Below are positions 16,352 through 24,786 of a stretch of DNA of 64,000 bases, one piece after another. The notes beneath the pieces were generated by a model, which was not told the origin of the DNA, ran no database searches, and saw only the letters and a list, made by a program, of their open reading frames with translations. Positions within the stretch are counted from its first letter, which is position 1. Each line of letters opens with the position of its first letter. The stretch lies in assembly GCF_005860795.2 (NCBI RefSeq), contig NZ_CP058351.1:558001-622000 (forward strand), written 5' to 3'. This DNA comes from Peteryoungia desertarenae. GTDB taxonomy: Bacteria > Pseudomonadota > Alphaproteobacteria > Rhizobiales > Rhizobiaceae. The position numbers and the translations under genes are program-made.

Positions 16352-17278
16352 TTAGCGGCGTATGTTGAGGGAGAAGAGGCCTTGCGGGCGCAACATCAGG
16401 ATGCCGACCACAGTCAGAAGCGTCAGGACCTTGGCCATGGAGCCGCTGAGGAAGAACTCCAGTGTCGACTGGGCCTGCGAGATGGTGAAGGCCGATGCGA
16501 TCGTACCGATCAGGCTGCCCGCACCGCCGAACACGACCACCAGGAAAGTGTCGACAATATAGAGCTGTCCTGCGGTGGGTCCGGTCGAGCCGATCATGGT
16601 AAAGGCAGATCCCGCTATACCGGCGATCCCGCAGCCAAGGCCGAAGGTCATGCGGTCTACCTTCTTGGTATTGATGCCGACAGCACCCGCCATGACCCGG
16701 TTCTGGACGACAGCGCGCACACGCTTGCCCCAGGATGAGCGATACATGAGGAAATAGACACCAATGGAAATGACAATTGTCAGCGCCATCACGAATAGTC
16801 CGTTGATGGGGACTTCGATCATGTCGCTGACCGCGACAGATCCCATCATCCAGTCTGGCAAGGTGACGCCGACTTCGCGGGCGCCAAAGACAGAACGATA
16901 GAGCTGCTGGAGAACGAGCGACAGGCCCCATGTGGCCAGCAGGGTATCAAGTGGACGCCTGTAGAGATGACGGATCAGGGCCCATTCGACGAAAACGCCG
17001 AGGAGAAACGAGGCGACAAAGGCAAGCGCCATGGCGAGGAAGAAATAGATCGGGAATATGCCGGGCAGATAGGCCGTCACCAGAGTGGAGGTCAGATAGG
17101 TGACATAGGCACCGAGGATCATGAATTCCCCATGTGCCATGTTGATGACGCCCATCTGGCCGAAAATGATGGCCAGGCCGAGTGCCATCAGGACGAAGAC
17201 GGAAAACAGGATCAGGCCAGCGAAACCTTGCATGGCCAGGATCGAAAAGAACTCGCTATAGGTAAAGTCGCCGATCAT
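16352..17278 (-). CDS. urtB: urea/short-amide ABC transporter permease UrtB
   Basis: LivH-like inner-membrane permease of 308 aa. Recognisable segments are AIIFGQMGVINMAHGEFMIL near the N-terminus, LATWGLSLVLQQLYRSVFG in the middle and VVFGGAGSLIGT near the end. ATG 17278 is chosen with the GCGAGGTGAC site upstream; earlier in-frame starts would add a non-hydrophobic leader. It forms the pore together with UrtC. It follows urtA after 76 bp containing a hairpin. Confidence 0.92.
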   Translation of the reverse strand: MIGDFTYSEFFSILAMQGFAGLILFSVFVLMALGLAIIFGQMGVINMAHGEFMILGAYVTYLTSTLVTAYLPGIFPIYFFLAMALAFVASFLLGVFVEWALIRHLYRRPLDTLLATWGLSLVLQQLYRSVFGAREVGVTLPDWMMGSVAVSDMIEVPINGLFVMALTIVISIGVYFLMYRSSWGKRVRAVVQNRVMAGAVGINTKKVDRMTFGLGCGIAGIAGSAFTMIGSTGPTAGQLYIVDTFLVVVFGGAGSLIGTIASAFTISQAQSTLEFFLSGSMAKVLTLLTVVGILMLRPQGLFSLNIRR

Positions 17279-17316
17279 CGTGTCACCTCGCAGACCCTGA
17301 AGGAAATGGGAAAAAG

Positions 17317-17336
17317 GGGCCGACCGAAGCCGGCCC
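17317..17336 (-). promoter_or_regulatory. hairpin between urtA and urtB
   Basis: GGGCCG (17317-17322) pairs with CGGCCC (17331-17336) around an 8-nt loop shortly after the urtA stop. An adjacent perfect palindrome ATAACCGGTTAT (17347-17358) overlaps the urtA stop codon. Such structures commonly raise binding-protein mRNA over the rest of the operon. Confidence 0.4.
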
Positions 17337-17354
17337 ACAGGCGGGGATAACCGG

Positions 17355-18617
17355 TTATTGGTAGCCCTCAGGGAAGGGGTTCGGCTCCATCAACTCCGTT
17401 GTCTCGTAGACGACGTCATACTGACCGTCGGCGCGGGCGTGACCGATGCGGGTCTTCGACCAGAGGTGATGGTTTTCGTGGATCTTGACATAGCCTTCCG
17501 GCGCCGTTGTCAGTTCGATGCCGGGCGAGGCTTCCCGTACCTTGTCGATGTCGAAGGATCCGGCCTTTTCAACGGCCGCCTTCCAGAGCCATGGACCGAG
17601 ATAAGCGGCCTGGGTGACATCGCCGATGACGATGTCGTCGCCCCACATCTTCTTGAATTCGGCAACAAAGGTCTGGTTGTTCTCGTTCGGCAGGCTCTGG
17701 AAATATTTCATGGCGGCATAGGCGCCGACCATGTTTTCCCCACCGATGCCGAGGATCTCGTCTTCGGTGACGGAAATCGTCAACAGCAGCGGCTTCTCCT
17801 TGGTCATATCGATGCCGGCAGCCTTCAGTTGCTTGTAGAAGGCGACATTCGAGCCGCCAACAACGATCGCATAGATCACATCAGGCTTGCGCAGCTTGAT
17901 CTTGTTGATCACGGAATTGAACTGCGTATGGCCAAGCGGATAATACTCTTCGCCAACGACTTCGAGCCCGAGCTTTTCAATGTGCTTGCGGGCGATCTTG
18001 TTCGAGGTCCGCGGCCAGATATAGTCGGAGCCGAGCAGATAGAAACTCTTTGCGCCCTTCTCCTTCACCACCCAGTCAATGCCGGCAAGGATCTGCTGGG
18101 TTGCTTCCTGTCCCGTATAGATCACGTTTGGTGACTGCTCGAGCCCTTCGTAGAAGGTCGGATAGTAAAGCATCCCGTTATACTGCTCGAAGACCGGTAG
18201 AACGGCTTTTCGCGAAGCCGACGTCCAGCAGCCGAACACGGCTGCAACCTTGTCTTCAACCAAAAGCTTCTTGGCTTTTTCGGCAAAGGTCGGCCAGTCG
18301 GATGCACCGTCTTCCTGGATCACCTCGATCTGCCGCCCAAGAATACCGCCGCTGGCATTGATCTGCGCGATCGCCAGCTTCTCGGCCTGGACAGAACCGG
18401 TTTCGGAAATGGCCATGGTGCCCGTGACCGAGTGCAGGATACCGACCTTGACCGTGTCATCGGTGACGGCAAGTCCTGTCGTGTTGACGGCAGCCGTGGG
18501 GAAATCCTGTGCCATCAGCGGCGTGTTCAAGGCTGCAAGCAGCGGTATGGATGCTACGCCTGCAAGAAGTGCTCGACGGCTCAGGTTCATGGTGGGAAGT
18601 TTTCGATCGTCAGACAT
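17355..18617 (-). CDS. urtA: urea/short-amide ABC transporter substrate-binding protein UrtA (Tat signal)
   Basis: Periplasmic binding protein of 420 aa in the UrtA/FmdD/AmiC group. The signal peptide carries a twin-arginine motif, NLSRRALLAG with R14 and R15, then a hydrophobic stretch ending PLMAQ, so export by the Tat pathway is likely. Family segments are GILHSVTGTMAISE, VIQEDGASDWPTFAEKAKKL, VFGCWTSASRKAVLPVFE and YYPLGHTQFNSVI. ATG 18617 has GGAGGCACCGCA upstream. It is the first gene of the urtABCDE-fmdAB operon and is divergent from the permease-like sensor kinase, which may sense the same compound. Amide versus urea specificity cannot be told by eye. Confidence 0.93.
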   Translation of the reverse strand: MSDDRKLPTMNLSRRALLAGVASIPLLAALNTPLMAQDFPTAAVNTTGLAVTDDTVKVGILHSVTGTMAISETGSVQAEKLAIAQINASGGILGRQIEVIQEDGASDWPTFAEKAKKLLVEDKVAAVFGCWTSASRKAVLPVFEQYNGMLYYPTFYEGLEQSPNVIYTGQEATQQILAGIDWVVKEKGAKSFYLLGSDYIWPRTSNKIARKHIEKLGLEVVGEEYYPLGHTQFNSVINKIKLRKPDVIYAIVVGGSNVAFYKQLKAAGIDMTKEKPLLLTISVTEDEILGIGGENMVGAYAAMKYFQSLPNENNQTFVAEFKKMWGDDIVIGDVTQAAYLGPWLWKAAVEKAGSFDIDKVREASPGIELTTAPEGYVKIHENHHLWSKTRIGHARADGQYDVVYETTELMEPNPFPEGYQ

Positions 18618-18950
18618 TGCGGTGCCTCCTGATGGCTGGAGTGGTTGACGCTTGAGCCGGGATCGACCCGACCAACTGGCGCTAACCTCGCCGCAGATTG
18701 TGCGACGCAACAATGGAGCATTTGACGTATGTCCACCCGGGTCTTTGTCCCGTAGTCTCCCCAACATGTGCAGCAGAGCAGGCAGGAAATCCAACAACAC
18801 CAATAGCTTGAAAGAACAGTTCGTTTGCCCCGCATGATGGAAAACACAGCAGCGGAATTGTTACTTCAAGAAATGGTACGGGATTTGCTTCTTTACTCAC
18901 CTGACCCGACAGGACCTTGACTTGCCGGGTCAGGACACAAGGGGGACGAA
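18618..18950. promoter_or_regulatory. 333-bp divergent promoter region, urtA versus sensor kinase
   Basis: No gene is seen here. It must contain the urt-fmd promoter and that of the sensor. A 9-bp inverted repeat, CCTGACCCG (18900-18908) and its complement (18926-18934), lies just upstream of the sensor start and is a candidate site for the response regulator. I found no sigma54-type element facing urtA. Confidence 0.5.
18900..18934. promoter_or_regulatory. 9-bp inverted repeat upstream of the sensor gene
   Basis: CCTGACCCG and its exact complement with 17 bases between, 17 bp before the TTG start of the sensor. It may be an operator for the adjacent LuxR-type regulator or a leader hairpin. 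Confidence 0.35.
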
Positions 18951-21900
18951 TTGAATCAGGCCGAGCGGATTCCCAGAATTCGGCGGACCTACAACAAATG
19001 GGTCGCCAACCAGACTTTGGAGGATTACGCCCTCAGGTTCACCGCCCATGAGGTGCGGCGGTTTTCGCCGGGCCGGATCGCCAATACGGCACTGGGCGCG
19101 ATTTCCTTTCTGGCGCTCGAAGCCATTGGCGGGGCCATTACGCTCAGCTACGGCTTCACCAATGCGACCCTTGCCATCCTGGCCGCCTGCTCGGTCATGC
19201 TGATTATCGGCATTCCGATTGCCTATAACGCAGCCCGATATGGCGTCGACATAGACCTTCTGACGCGAGGCGCCGGCTTCGGCTATCTCGGTTCCACCGT
19301 CACCTCCCTGATCTATGCCTGCTTCACCTTTCTCTTCTTTGCCATCGAGGCGGCCATTATTGCCAAGGCACTGGAGCTCATAACTGGACTGCCGCTGACC
19401 ATCGGCTATATCGTCAGCGCCGTTGCCATTATTCCGCTCGTCACCCATGGCGTTACCTTCATCAGCCGCTTCCAGGCCTGGACGCAGCCTTTCTGGATCG
19501 TCCTGCAACTGGCCCCTTTCGTCTTCATTGCGGCTCAGGGCCTGGAACCGGTCCGCGCCTGGACCGGCTATACGGGCCTGTTCGGACCTGTCGACCATAG
19601 CTTCGACATTCATCTCTTCGGACTGTGCTCGGCTGTGGTCTTTTCCCTGGCGGCCCAGATCGGCGAACAGGTGGATTACCTGCGCTTTCTGCCGAAGAGC
19701 ACAGCGGAAAACCGGATCCGTTGGTGGATTGCGCTCCTGAGTGCCGGGCCCGGCTGGATCGTGATTGGCGGCCTGAAGATCCTCGCCGGCTCCTTCCTCG
19801 CCTATTACGCATTCCGCAACGGTGTCCCCTTCGAGGACGCGGCAGATCCAACGCGGATGTATCTGACCGTTTTTGAACAGATGCTGTCCTCACCAGAGTT
19901 TGCACTGGGGGTAACGGGCGTCTTTGTGGTGATCTGCCAGGTGAAGATCAATGTGACCAATACCTACGCCGGCTCCATAGCCTGGTCGAATTTCTTCTCG
20001 CGCCTGACCCACAGTCATCCGGGCCGCGTGGTCTGGCTGGTGTTCAATGTCATGATCGGGCTGCTCCTCATGGAATTCGGCATCTACAAGGCGCTCGAGA
20101 CCGTGCTTGGGCTCTATTCGATCGTGGCCATTGCCTGGACAGCCTCGATTGCCGCCGATCTTATGATTGCCAAACCGCTTGGGCTGTCACCGTCGATCAT
20201 CGAGTTCAAGCGCGCCCATCTCTACGACATCAACCCTGTCGGCTTCGGTTCGATGATTATCTCGGCCCTTGCCGGATTTGCTGCCTATGGCGGCCTGATG
20301 GGTGAGCTTGCGACGAAGATCTATATCTATGTCGCTCTCGCGCTTCCCTTCCTGCTTGTGCCACTCATCGCCAGAGCTACGAAAGGTCGCTATTACATCG
20401 CCAGGACCAGCAATATCCATGGAGATGCGCGGGGTCGAAGCGGATGCGCGATCTGCGAGCACAATTTCGACAACGAGGACATGGCCCATTGCCCGGCCTA
20501 TTCGGGTCCGATCTGCTCTCTGTGCTGCTCGCTCGATGCCCGCTGTCACGACATGTGCAAGACGGATGCACGGATCAGTCAGCAGGTGAGATCCCTTGCT
20601 GAAGCCTGGCTGCCTGAACGGGCTGCAAATGCGGTCCATGGCAGCGTCATGCGCTATCTTGCTCTTTTCACAATCGTCAACGCCTTCATGGGCAGCGTGT
20701 TCTGGCTCATCCACTTCCAGAGCACGATAGAGAACCCGGCCACCGCGCATCTGATCGGTTTCGAACTCTGGAAGCTTTACATCATCCTCTTCATTCTGGC
20801 TGGCATCGTGACCTGGCTCTTTGTCCTGGCACAGGAAAGTCGTGAATTTGCGGAGGAAGAGGCCTCGCGCCATACGCGGCTGCTCATGGATGAGATCAAG
20901 GCGCATGAGGAAACCGACCGGCAATTGCAAAAGGCCAAGGAGGCAGCGGAATCGGCCAATCTGGCCAAGAGCAAATATGTGGTGGGGCTTAGTCACGAGC
21001 TTCGGACACCGCTGACGGCGATCCTCGGCTATGCCCAGGTGCTCGAACGTCAGCAGGGCATGCCGAACTTCGTGCACAACGCCGCACGCACCATCAAGCG
21101 CAGTGGCGAGCATCTGGCCGATATGATCGAGGGTCTTCTCGACATATCCAAGATCGAGGCCGGTCGGTTCGAAATCTACCGTCACAAGATAGCGCTCGGC
21201 CCCTTCCTCGATCAGATCGTCGACATGTTCAGCCTTCAGGCCCAGGCCAAGGGCATCTCATTTGAATTTCATGCGACCTCTACCCTGCCCGACTATGTCT
21301 ACACGGATGAGAAGCGGCTTCGGCAGGTGCTGATCAATCTCCTCTCGAATGCCATTAAGTTCACGCACCAGGGGCAGGTCTCCCTGTCGCTGTCCTATCG
21401 TGGACAGGTTGCAACCTTCGATATCGAGGACACGGGTGTCGGGATCAGGCGGGCTGATCTGGACAGGATCTTTCTGCCCTTTGAACGCGCAGAACAGCCC
21501 GATGACAAGGTGCAGCCACCCGGTACCGGACTGGGGCTGACAATCACCAAACTCCTGGTGGACATCATGGGCGGGGATTTGAAGCTTTCGAGCCAACCGG
21601 GCAAGGGCACACGGTTCACGATCCGTCTCATGTTGTCGGAAGCACAACGACCGGATGACATGGCGGCCCCTGCCCTGGCGATTGCAGGCTATGAGGGGCG
21701 ACGCCGAACGGTGCTGATGGCAGATGACGATCCCACGCAGCGCGCGCTTATGGAAGAGGTTCTGACACCGCTCGGCTTCTCGGTCGTGACAGTCAATGAC
21801 GGACCAGCCTGCCTTTCCAATCTCGCCTTGCATCGACCCGATATCGTCATTCTCGATCTCGGCATGCCAAGCATGTCCGGCTGGGAGGTCGCCCGCAGGA

Positions 21901-22328
21901 TACGCCAGCGACACGGGCGGGAGCTGCCGATCCTGATCCTGTCGGCCGATGCGGGAAATGAGCGGACAAGGCCGGACTATGCCGAACTGTTCGATTCCTA
22001 CCTGATCAAGCCGTTCAGTTTCGAAGAACTGTTCGAACGGCTCGCCACGCTCATCCCGCTGACCTGGATACTGGACGACGGCATCCATGTGGAAGCGGCC
22101 CAGCGAGCGTCTTTCGCGCCCGAAGAGCTTCCAGATCCAAAGAAGCTGCAACAACTGAAGACCCTTGGTGAGACCGGATTTGTACGATCGATCGAAGCCA
22201 TGCTGAACGATCTGGAAATCTCATCACCGGACACCGAGCGGTTTTGCAGACATATGCGTCAACTGGCCACCAACTACCGCCTTCGGGAGTTTCTGGCGAT
22301 CATTGAGGATAGCAAGCAAGATGCCTGA
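18951..22328 (+). CDS. NCS1-permease-like hybrid sensor histidine kinase/receiver
   Basis: 1125-aa membrane sensor. Residues about 1-490 resemble an NCS1 (cytosine/purine-type) permease: YNKWVANQTLEDYALRFTA, then about twelve hydrophobic segments including DLLTRGAGFGYLGST. Residues 498-540 hold eight cysteines (CAIC, HCP, CSLCC, RCH, MCK), a likely metal site. Two further membrane helices and a short coiled coil lead to a kinase with H682 in SHELRTPLTAILGY, an N box LINLLSNAIKF and DTGVGI/GTGLGL ATP-lid motifs. A C-terminal receiver has D969 in VILDLGMPSMSG and the lysine in LIKPFSF. Start is TTG 18951 with AAGGGGGA upstream, since the NCS1 region starts at once. It is divergent from urtABCDE and overlaps the response regulator gene by 8 bp. 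Confidence 0.9.
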   Translation: MNQAERIPRIRRTYNKWVANQTLEDYALRFTAHEVRRFSPGRIANTALGAISFLALEAIGGAITLSYGFTNATLAILAACSVMLIIGIPIAYNAARYGVDIDLLTRGAGFGYLGSTVTSLIYACFTFLFFAIEAAIIAKALELITGLPLTIGYIVSAVAIIPLVTHGVTFISRFQAWTQPFWIVLQLAPFVFIAAQGLEPVRAWTGYTGLFGPVDHSFDIHLFGLCSAVVFSLAAQIGEQVDYLRFLPKSTAENRIRWWIALLSAGPGWIVIGGLKILAGSFLAYYAFRNGVPFEDAADPTRMYLTVFEQMLSSPEFALGVTGVFVVICQVKINVTNTYAGSIAWSNFFSRLTHSHPGRVVWLVFNVMIGLLLMEFGIYKALETVLGLYSIVAIAWTASIAADLMIAKPLGLSPSIIEFKRAHLYDINPVGFGSMIISALAGFAAYGGLMGELATKIYIYVALALPFLLVPLIARATKGRYYIARTSNIHGDARGRSGCAICEHNFDNEDMAHCPAYSGPICSLCCSLDARCHDMCKTDARISQQVRSLAEAWLPERAANAVHGSVMRYLALFTIVNAFMGSVFWLIHFQSTIENPATAHLIGFELWKLYIILFILAGIVTWLFVLAQESREFAEEEASRHTRLLMDEIKAHEETDRQLQKAKEAAESANLAKSKYVVGLSHELRTPLTAILGYAQVLERQQGMPNFVHNAARTIKRSGEHLADMIEGLLDISKIEAGRFEIYRHKIALGPFLDQIVDMFSLQAQAKGISFEFHATSTLPDYVYTDEKRLRQVLINLLSNAIKFTHQGQVSLSLSYRGQVATFDIEDTGVGIRRADLDRIFLPFERAEQPDDKVQPPGTGLGLTITKLLVDIMGGDLKLSSQPGKGTRFTIRLMLSEAQRPDDMAAPALAIAGYEGRRRTVLMADDDPTQRALMEEVLTPLGFSVVTVNDGPACLSNLALHRPDIVILDLGMPSMSGWEVARRIRQRHGRELPILILSADAGNERTRPDYAELFDSYLIKPFSFEELFERLATLIPLTWILDDGIHVEAAQRASFAPEELPDPKKLQQLKTLGETGFVRSIEAMLNDLEISSPDTERFCRHMRQLATNYRLREFLAIIEDSKQDA

Positions 22329-23241
22329 CGCTTTCGACAAAAACCGGGTTCTGATCGTTGACGATTCCATTGATGCGCTCGGCATGCTGTCAGACGCGCT
22401 CAGTCTGGAGGGGCTGGAGGTTCTGACGTCGAACAGTGGGCGCCAGGCCATAACGGTGGCAACCTCCAGGGCACCCGATATCGTCTTGATGGATGCCATG
22501 ATGCCAGGGCTCGACGGTTTCGAGACATGCCGGATCCTGAAGGCGGCCCGAGGTTTCGAAGACCTGCCCGTGATTTTCATGACCGGCTTTAACGAAAATG
22601 AGCATGTCGTCAGGGCATTGGCAGCAGGTGGTGTCGATTTCGTCAGCAAGCCAATCCTGCTTGACCAGCTGTTTGCTCGCATGCGGGTGCATCTCAGCAA
22701 TTCGAAGCGCTCTCGCTCGGCCCGACATGCACTCGATTCCACCGGGCGATGGATTGTCGCCTGTGACCCGAACGGGATGATTGCATGGTCGACACCCCAG
22801 GCGGCAGAACTCCTGGCAAAGGTCGGTATCAGGGCCGATAGCAACAGCTATCTGCCACTTGAAATCCTCTCATGGCTGGGAGAGCCGGCACAACATGGAC
22901 AGAGCGGCAATCCGAACAGTTTCCACTATGGGCGCCTCGGCCATGACATCGAGTTCAGACGGCTTTCTGATCATCAAGGAGAAGAGATCCTCCTGCGCCT
23001 GATCGACAGACATCGCGGCGCCGACGAGGAGCAGCTTGCCCGCGCGTTCGGATTGACGCTGAGGGAGGCCGAGGTGCTGCTCTGGGTTGCCCATGGCAAG
23101 TCGAACAAGGAAATTGCCGACATCCTCGAAATGTCACCGCGCACGGTGAACAAGCATATGGAGCAGATCTTCAACAAGCTGGCCGTCGAGAAGAGGACAT
23201 CGGCTGCGACCCTTGCGGTCCGCGTCCTGTGGCGGGAATAG
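22321..23241 (+). CDS. response regulator, receiver plus LuxR-type DNA-binding domain
   Basis: 306-aa regulator. The N-terminal receiver shows the acidic pair in LIVDDS, the phosphoacceptor aspartate in IVLMDAMMPGLDG and the lysine in FVSKPILLDQL. A middle region of about 100 residues of unclear type follows. The C-terminal GerE/LuxR helix-turn-helix reads LTLREAEVLLWVAHGKSNKE then SPRTVNKHMEQIFNKL. ATG 22321 overlaps the end of the sensor gene, so the two are translationally coupled; a TTG 18 bp upstream is less likely. It should be the output of the NCS1-type sensor, with the divergent urt-fmd operon as the obvious target. Confidence 0.92.
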   Translation: MPDAFDKNRVLIVDDSIDALGMLSDALSLEGLEVLTSNSGRQAITVATSRAPDIVLMDAMMPGLDGFETCRILKAARGFEDLPVIFMTGFNENEHVVRALAAGGVDFVSKPILLDQLFARMRVHLSNSKRSRSARHALDSTGRWIVACDPNGMIAWSTPQAAELLAKVGIRADSNSYLPLEILSWLGEPAQHGQSGNPNSFHYGRLGHDIEFRRLSDHQGEEILLRLIDRHRGADEEQLARAFGLTLREAEVLLWVAHGKSNKEIADILEMSPRTVNKHMEQIFNKLAVEKRTSAATLAVRVLWRE

Positions 23242-23264
23242 CTGACTGGCGAACGGGATCAGCT
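23239..23264. terminator. possible shared terminator between convergent genes
   Basis: AGCTGA (23240-23245) and TCAGCT (23259-23264) form a short stem in the 30-bp gap between the response regulator and the CBS-domain gene, which converge here. It is short and lacks a U-tract, so only weak evidence. Confidence 0.25.
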
Positions 23265-23271
23265 TACGCCA

Positions 23272-24570
23272 TCAACCTTGCTGGTCCTTTTGCTGGACTG
23301 CAGGAGTGACCAGCAATTTGTCGATCCGCCGCCCATCCAGGTCGATGACCTCGAAACGCCAGTCAGCCGCTGTAAAGCTCTCGCCCAGGGCCGGCAGGCG
23401 CTTCAACCTGTCGATGACGAAACCGGCAACCGTCTCGTAATCAGGCTCCTCTTCGAGACGCAACCCGATTTCGTCCGTGAATTCATCGATGGCCATCCAA
23501 CCGGCGACAAGGTAGGAACCGTCTTCCCGCTTGATGAAGGCGGGTTCTTCGGTATCGCCTTCCTGGAAAACGCCGGTGATCGCCTCAAGAATATCGCCGG
23601 ACGTGATGATCCCTTCGAAATGGCCATATTCGTCATAGACGAGGACCATATGGGAGGCTGCGCGACGCAAGGCAGCAATAACGTCCAAGGCCCCTGTGCG
23701 GTCCGAAACGACGGGGGCTTCGCGCATCAGTTTGAGCAAGTCCAGCTCATCTGCGCCCAGAAGGGCGGCCAGAGCCTCCCGAACGAAGACGACGCCGAGA
23801 ACTTCGTCAGAGGATCCGTTGCGGATCGGAAGCCGCGACCGCTGCGTCATGCGCAGTTGCCTGCGGATCTCGTCGAACCCATCCTCGATATCGATCACCT
23901 CGACATCGCGGCGCGGTGTCATCAATCCCCTTGCCGTGCGATCGGCAAGACGCATGACACCGGAGATCATTTCCGATTCTTCGGTTTCGATGACACCCGC
24001 GTCATGGGCCTCTGCAAGAACGCTGCGGATTTCCTCGTCTGTCATCCGCTCATCGGACTTGCCACCTTGTCCCAGGACTACAAGGACAAAATTGCCGGAT
24101 GTATTGAGCAGCCAGACCAGAGGCCATGCAATCCTTGACAGGAGCATCATCGCAGGCGCCACCTTGGATGCCACCGCCTCAGGGGCCCTCAATGCGATCT
24201 GCTTGGGGACCAGCTCGCCCACAATCAAAGACAGATAGGTGATGGCCACGACAACGGCACCGACCCCAAGACCATCAGCCAAGGTTTCCGAAAGGCCCTG
24301 GAGCTCAAGCCAAGTTGCCAATCTTGCACCCAGTGTTGCACCGGAAAACGCACCTGAAAGGACACCAACCAGGGTAATGCCGATCTGCACCGTCGAGAGA
24401 AATCGTCCTGAATTCTCCGCCAGACGCAGGGCTGTGATCGCACCCTTGCTACCCTGATCCGCCAGAATTTTCAGACGGACCGGCCGGGATGAAACAATCG
24501 CCAGCTCCGACATGGCAAGTACGCCGTTGAGAAGCGTGAGCAGGATAACAATGGTGATTTCGGTTAGCAC
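23272..24570 (-). CDS. hemolysin/CorC-type CBS-domain membrane protein (UPF0053)
   Basis: 432-aa inner-membrane protein of the DUF21-CBS-CorC_HlyC group. Hydrophobic helices fill residues 1-190 (DUF21), with the motif SLIVGELVPKQIAL. A CBS pair follows (about 200-335), with RSRLPIRNG and VLVYDEYGHFEGIIT. The C-terminal CorC_HlyC domain ends in FEVIDLDGRRIDKLLV. Start is GTG 24570 with AGG seven bases upstream. Relatives are linked to magnesium or cobalt handling; the ligand here is not known. It stands alone, convergent with the response regulator and downstream of the photolyase-like gene. Confidence 0.88.
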   Translation of the reverse strand: MLTEITIVILLTLLNGVLAMSELAIVSSRPVRLKILADQGSKGAITALRLAENSGRFLSTVQIGITLVGVLSGAFSGATLGARLATWLELQGLSETLADGLGVGAVVVAITYLSLIVGELVPKQIALRAPEAVASKVAPAMMLLSRIAWPLVWLLNTSGNFVLVVLGQGGKSDERMTDEEIRSVLAEAHDAGVIETEESEMISGVMRLADRTARGLMTPRRDVEVIDIEDGFDEIRRQLRMTQRSRLPIRNGSSDEVLGVVFVREALAALLGADELDLLKLMREAPVVSDRTGALDVIAALRRAASHMVLVYDEYGHFEGIITSGDILEAITGVFQEGDTEEPAFIKREDGSYLVAGWMAIDEFTDEIGLRLEEEPDYETVAGFVIDRLKRLPALGESFTAADWRFEVIDLDGRRIDKLLVTPAVQQKDQQG

Positions 24571-24786
24571 GAGAAACCTATGGGTTTTATCGAAACAACC
24601 GGAAGCGAAATACTCCGATCATCTGGAACGCCAGGAATGAGGTCGCCCCTCCGTCGCACATGGAGCGTGATGATGTCCGCAAGCGCCGGCTTCGATCCTC
24701 CCCATATAGTGAACTCGGGTCGCTCTGTGCAACGGGCTCGTGCAGGAAAAACAAATGCCGGCAGCTCCGGAAGCTTGTGTGACAAC

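Noticed and set aside
24564..24785. 73-codon minus-strand frame between the photolyase-like and CBS genes
   Set aside because: TTG start, no good ribosome site, no recognised family, and it ends overlapping the next gene's start; treated as intergenic.
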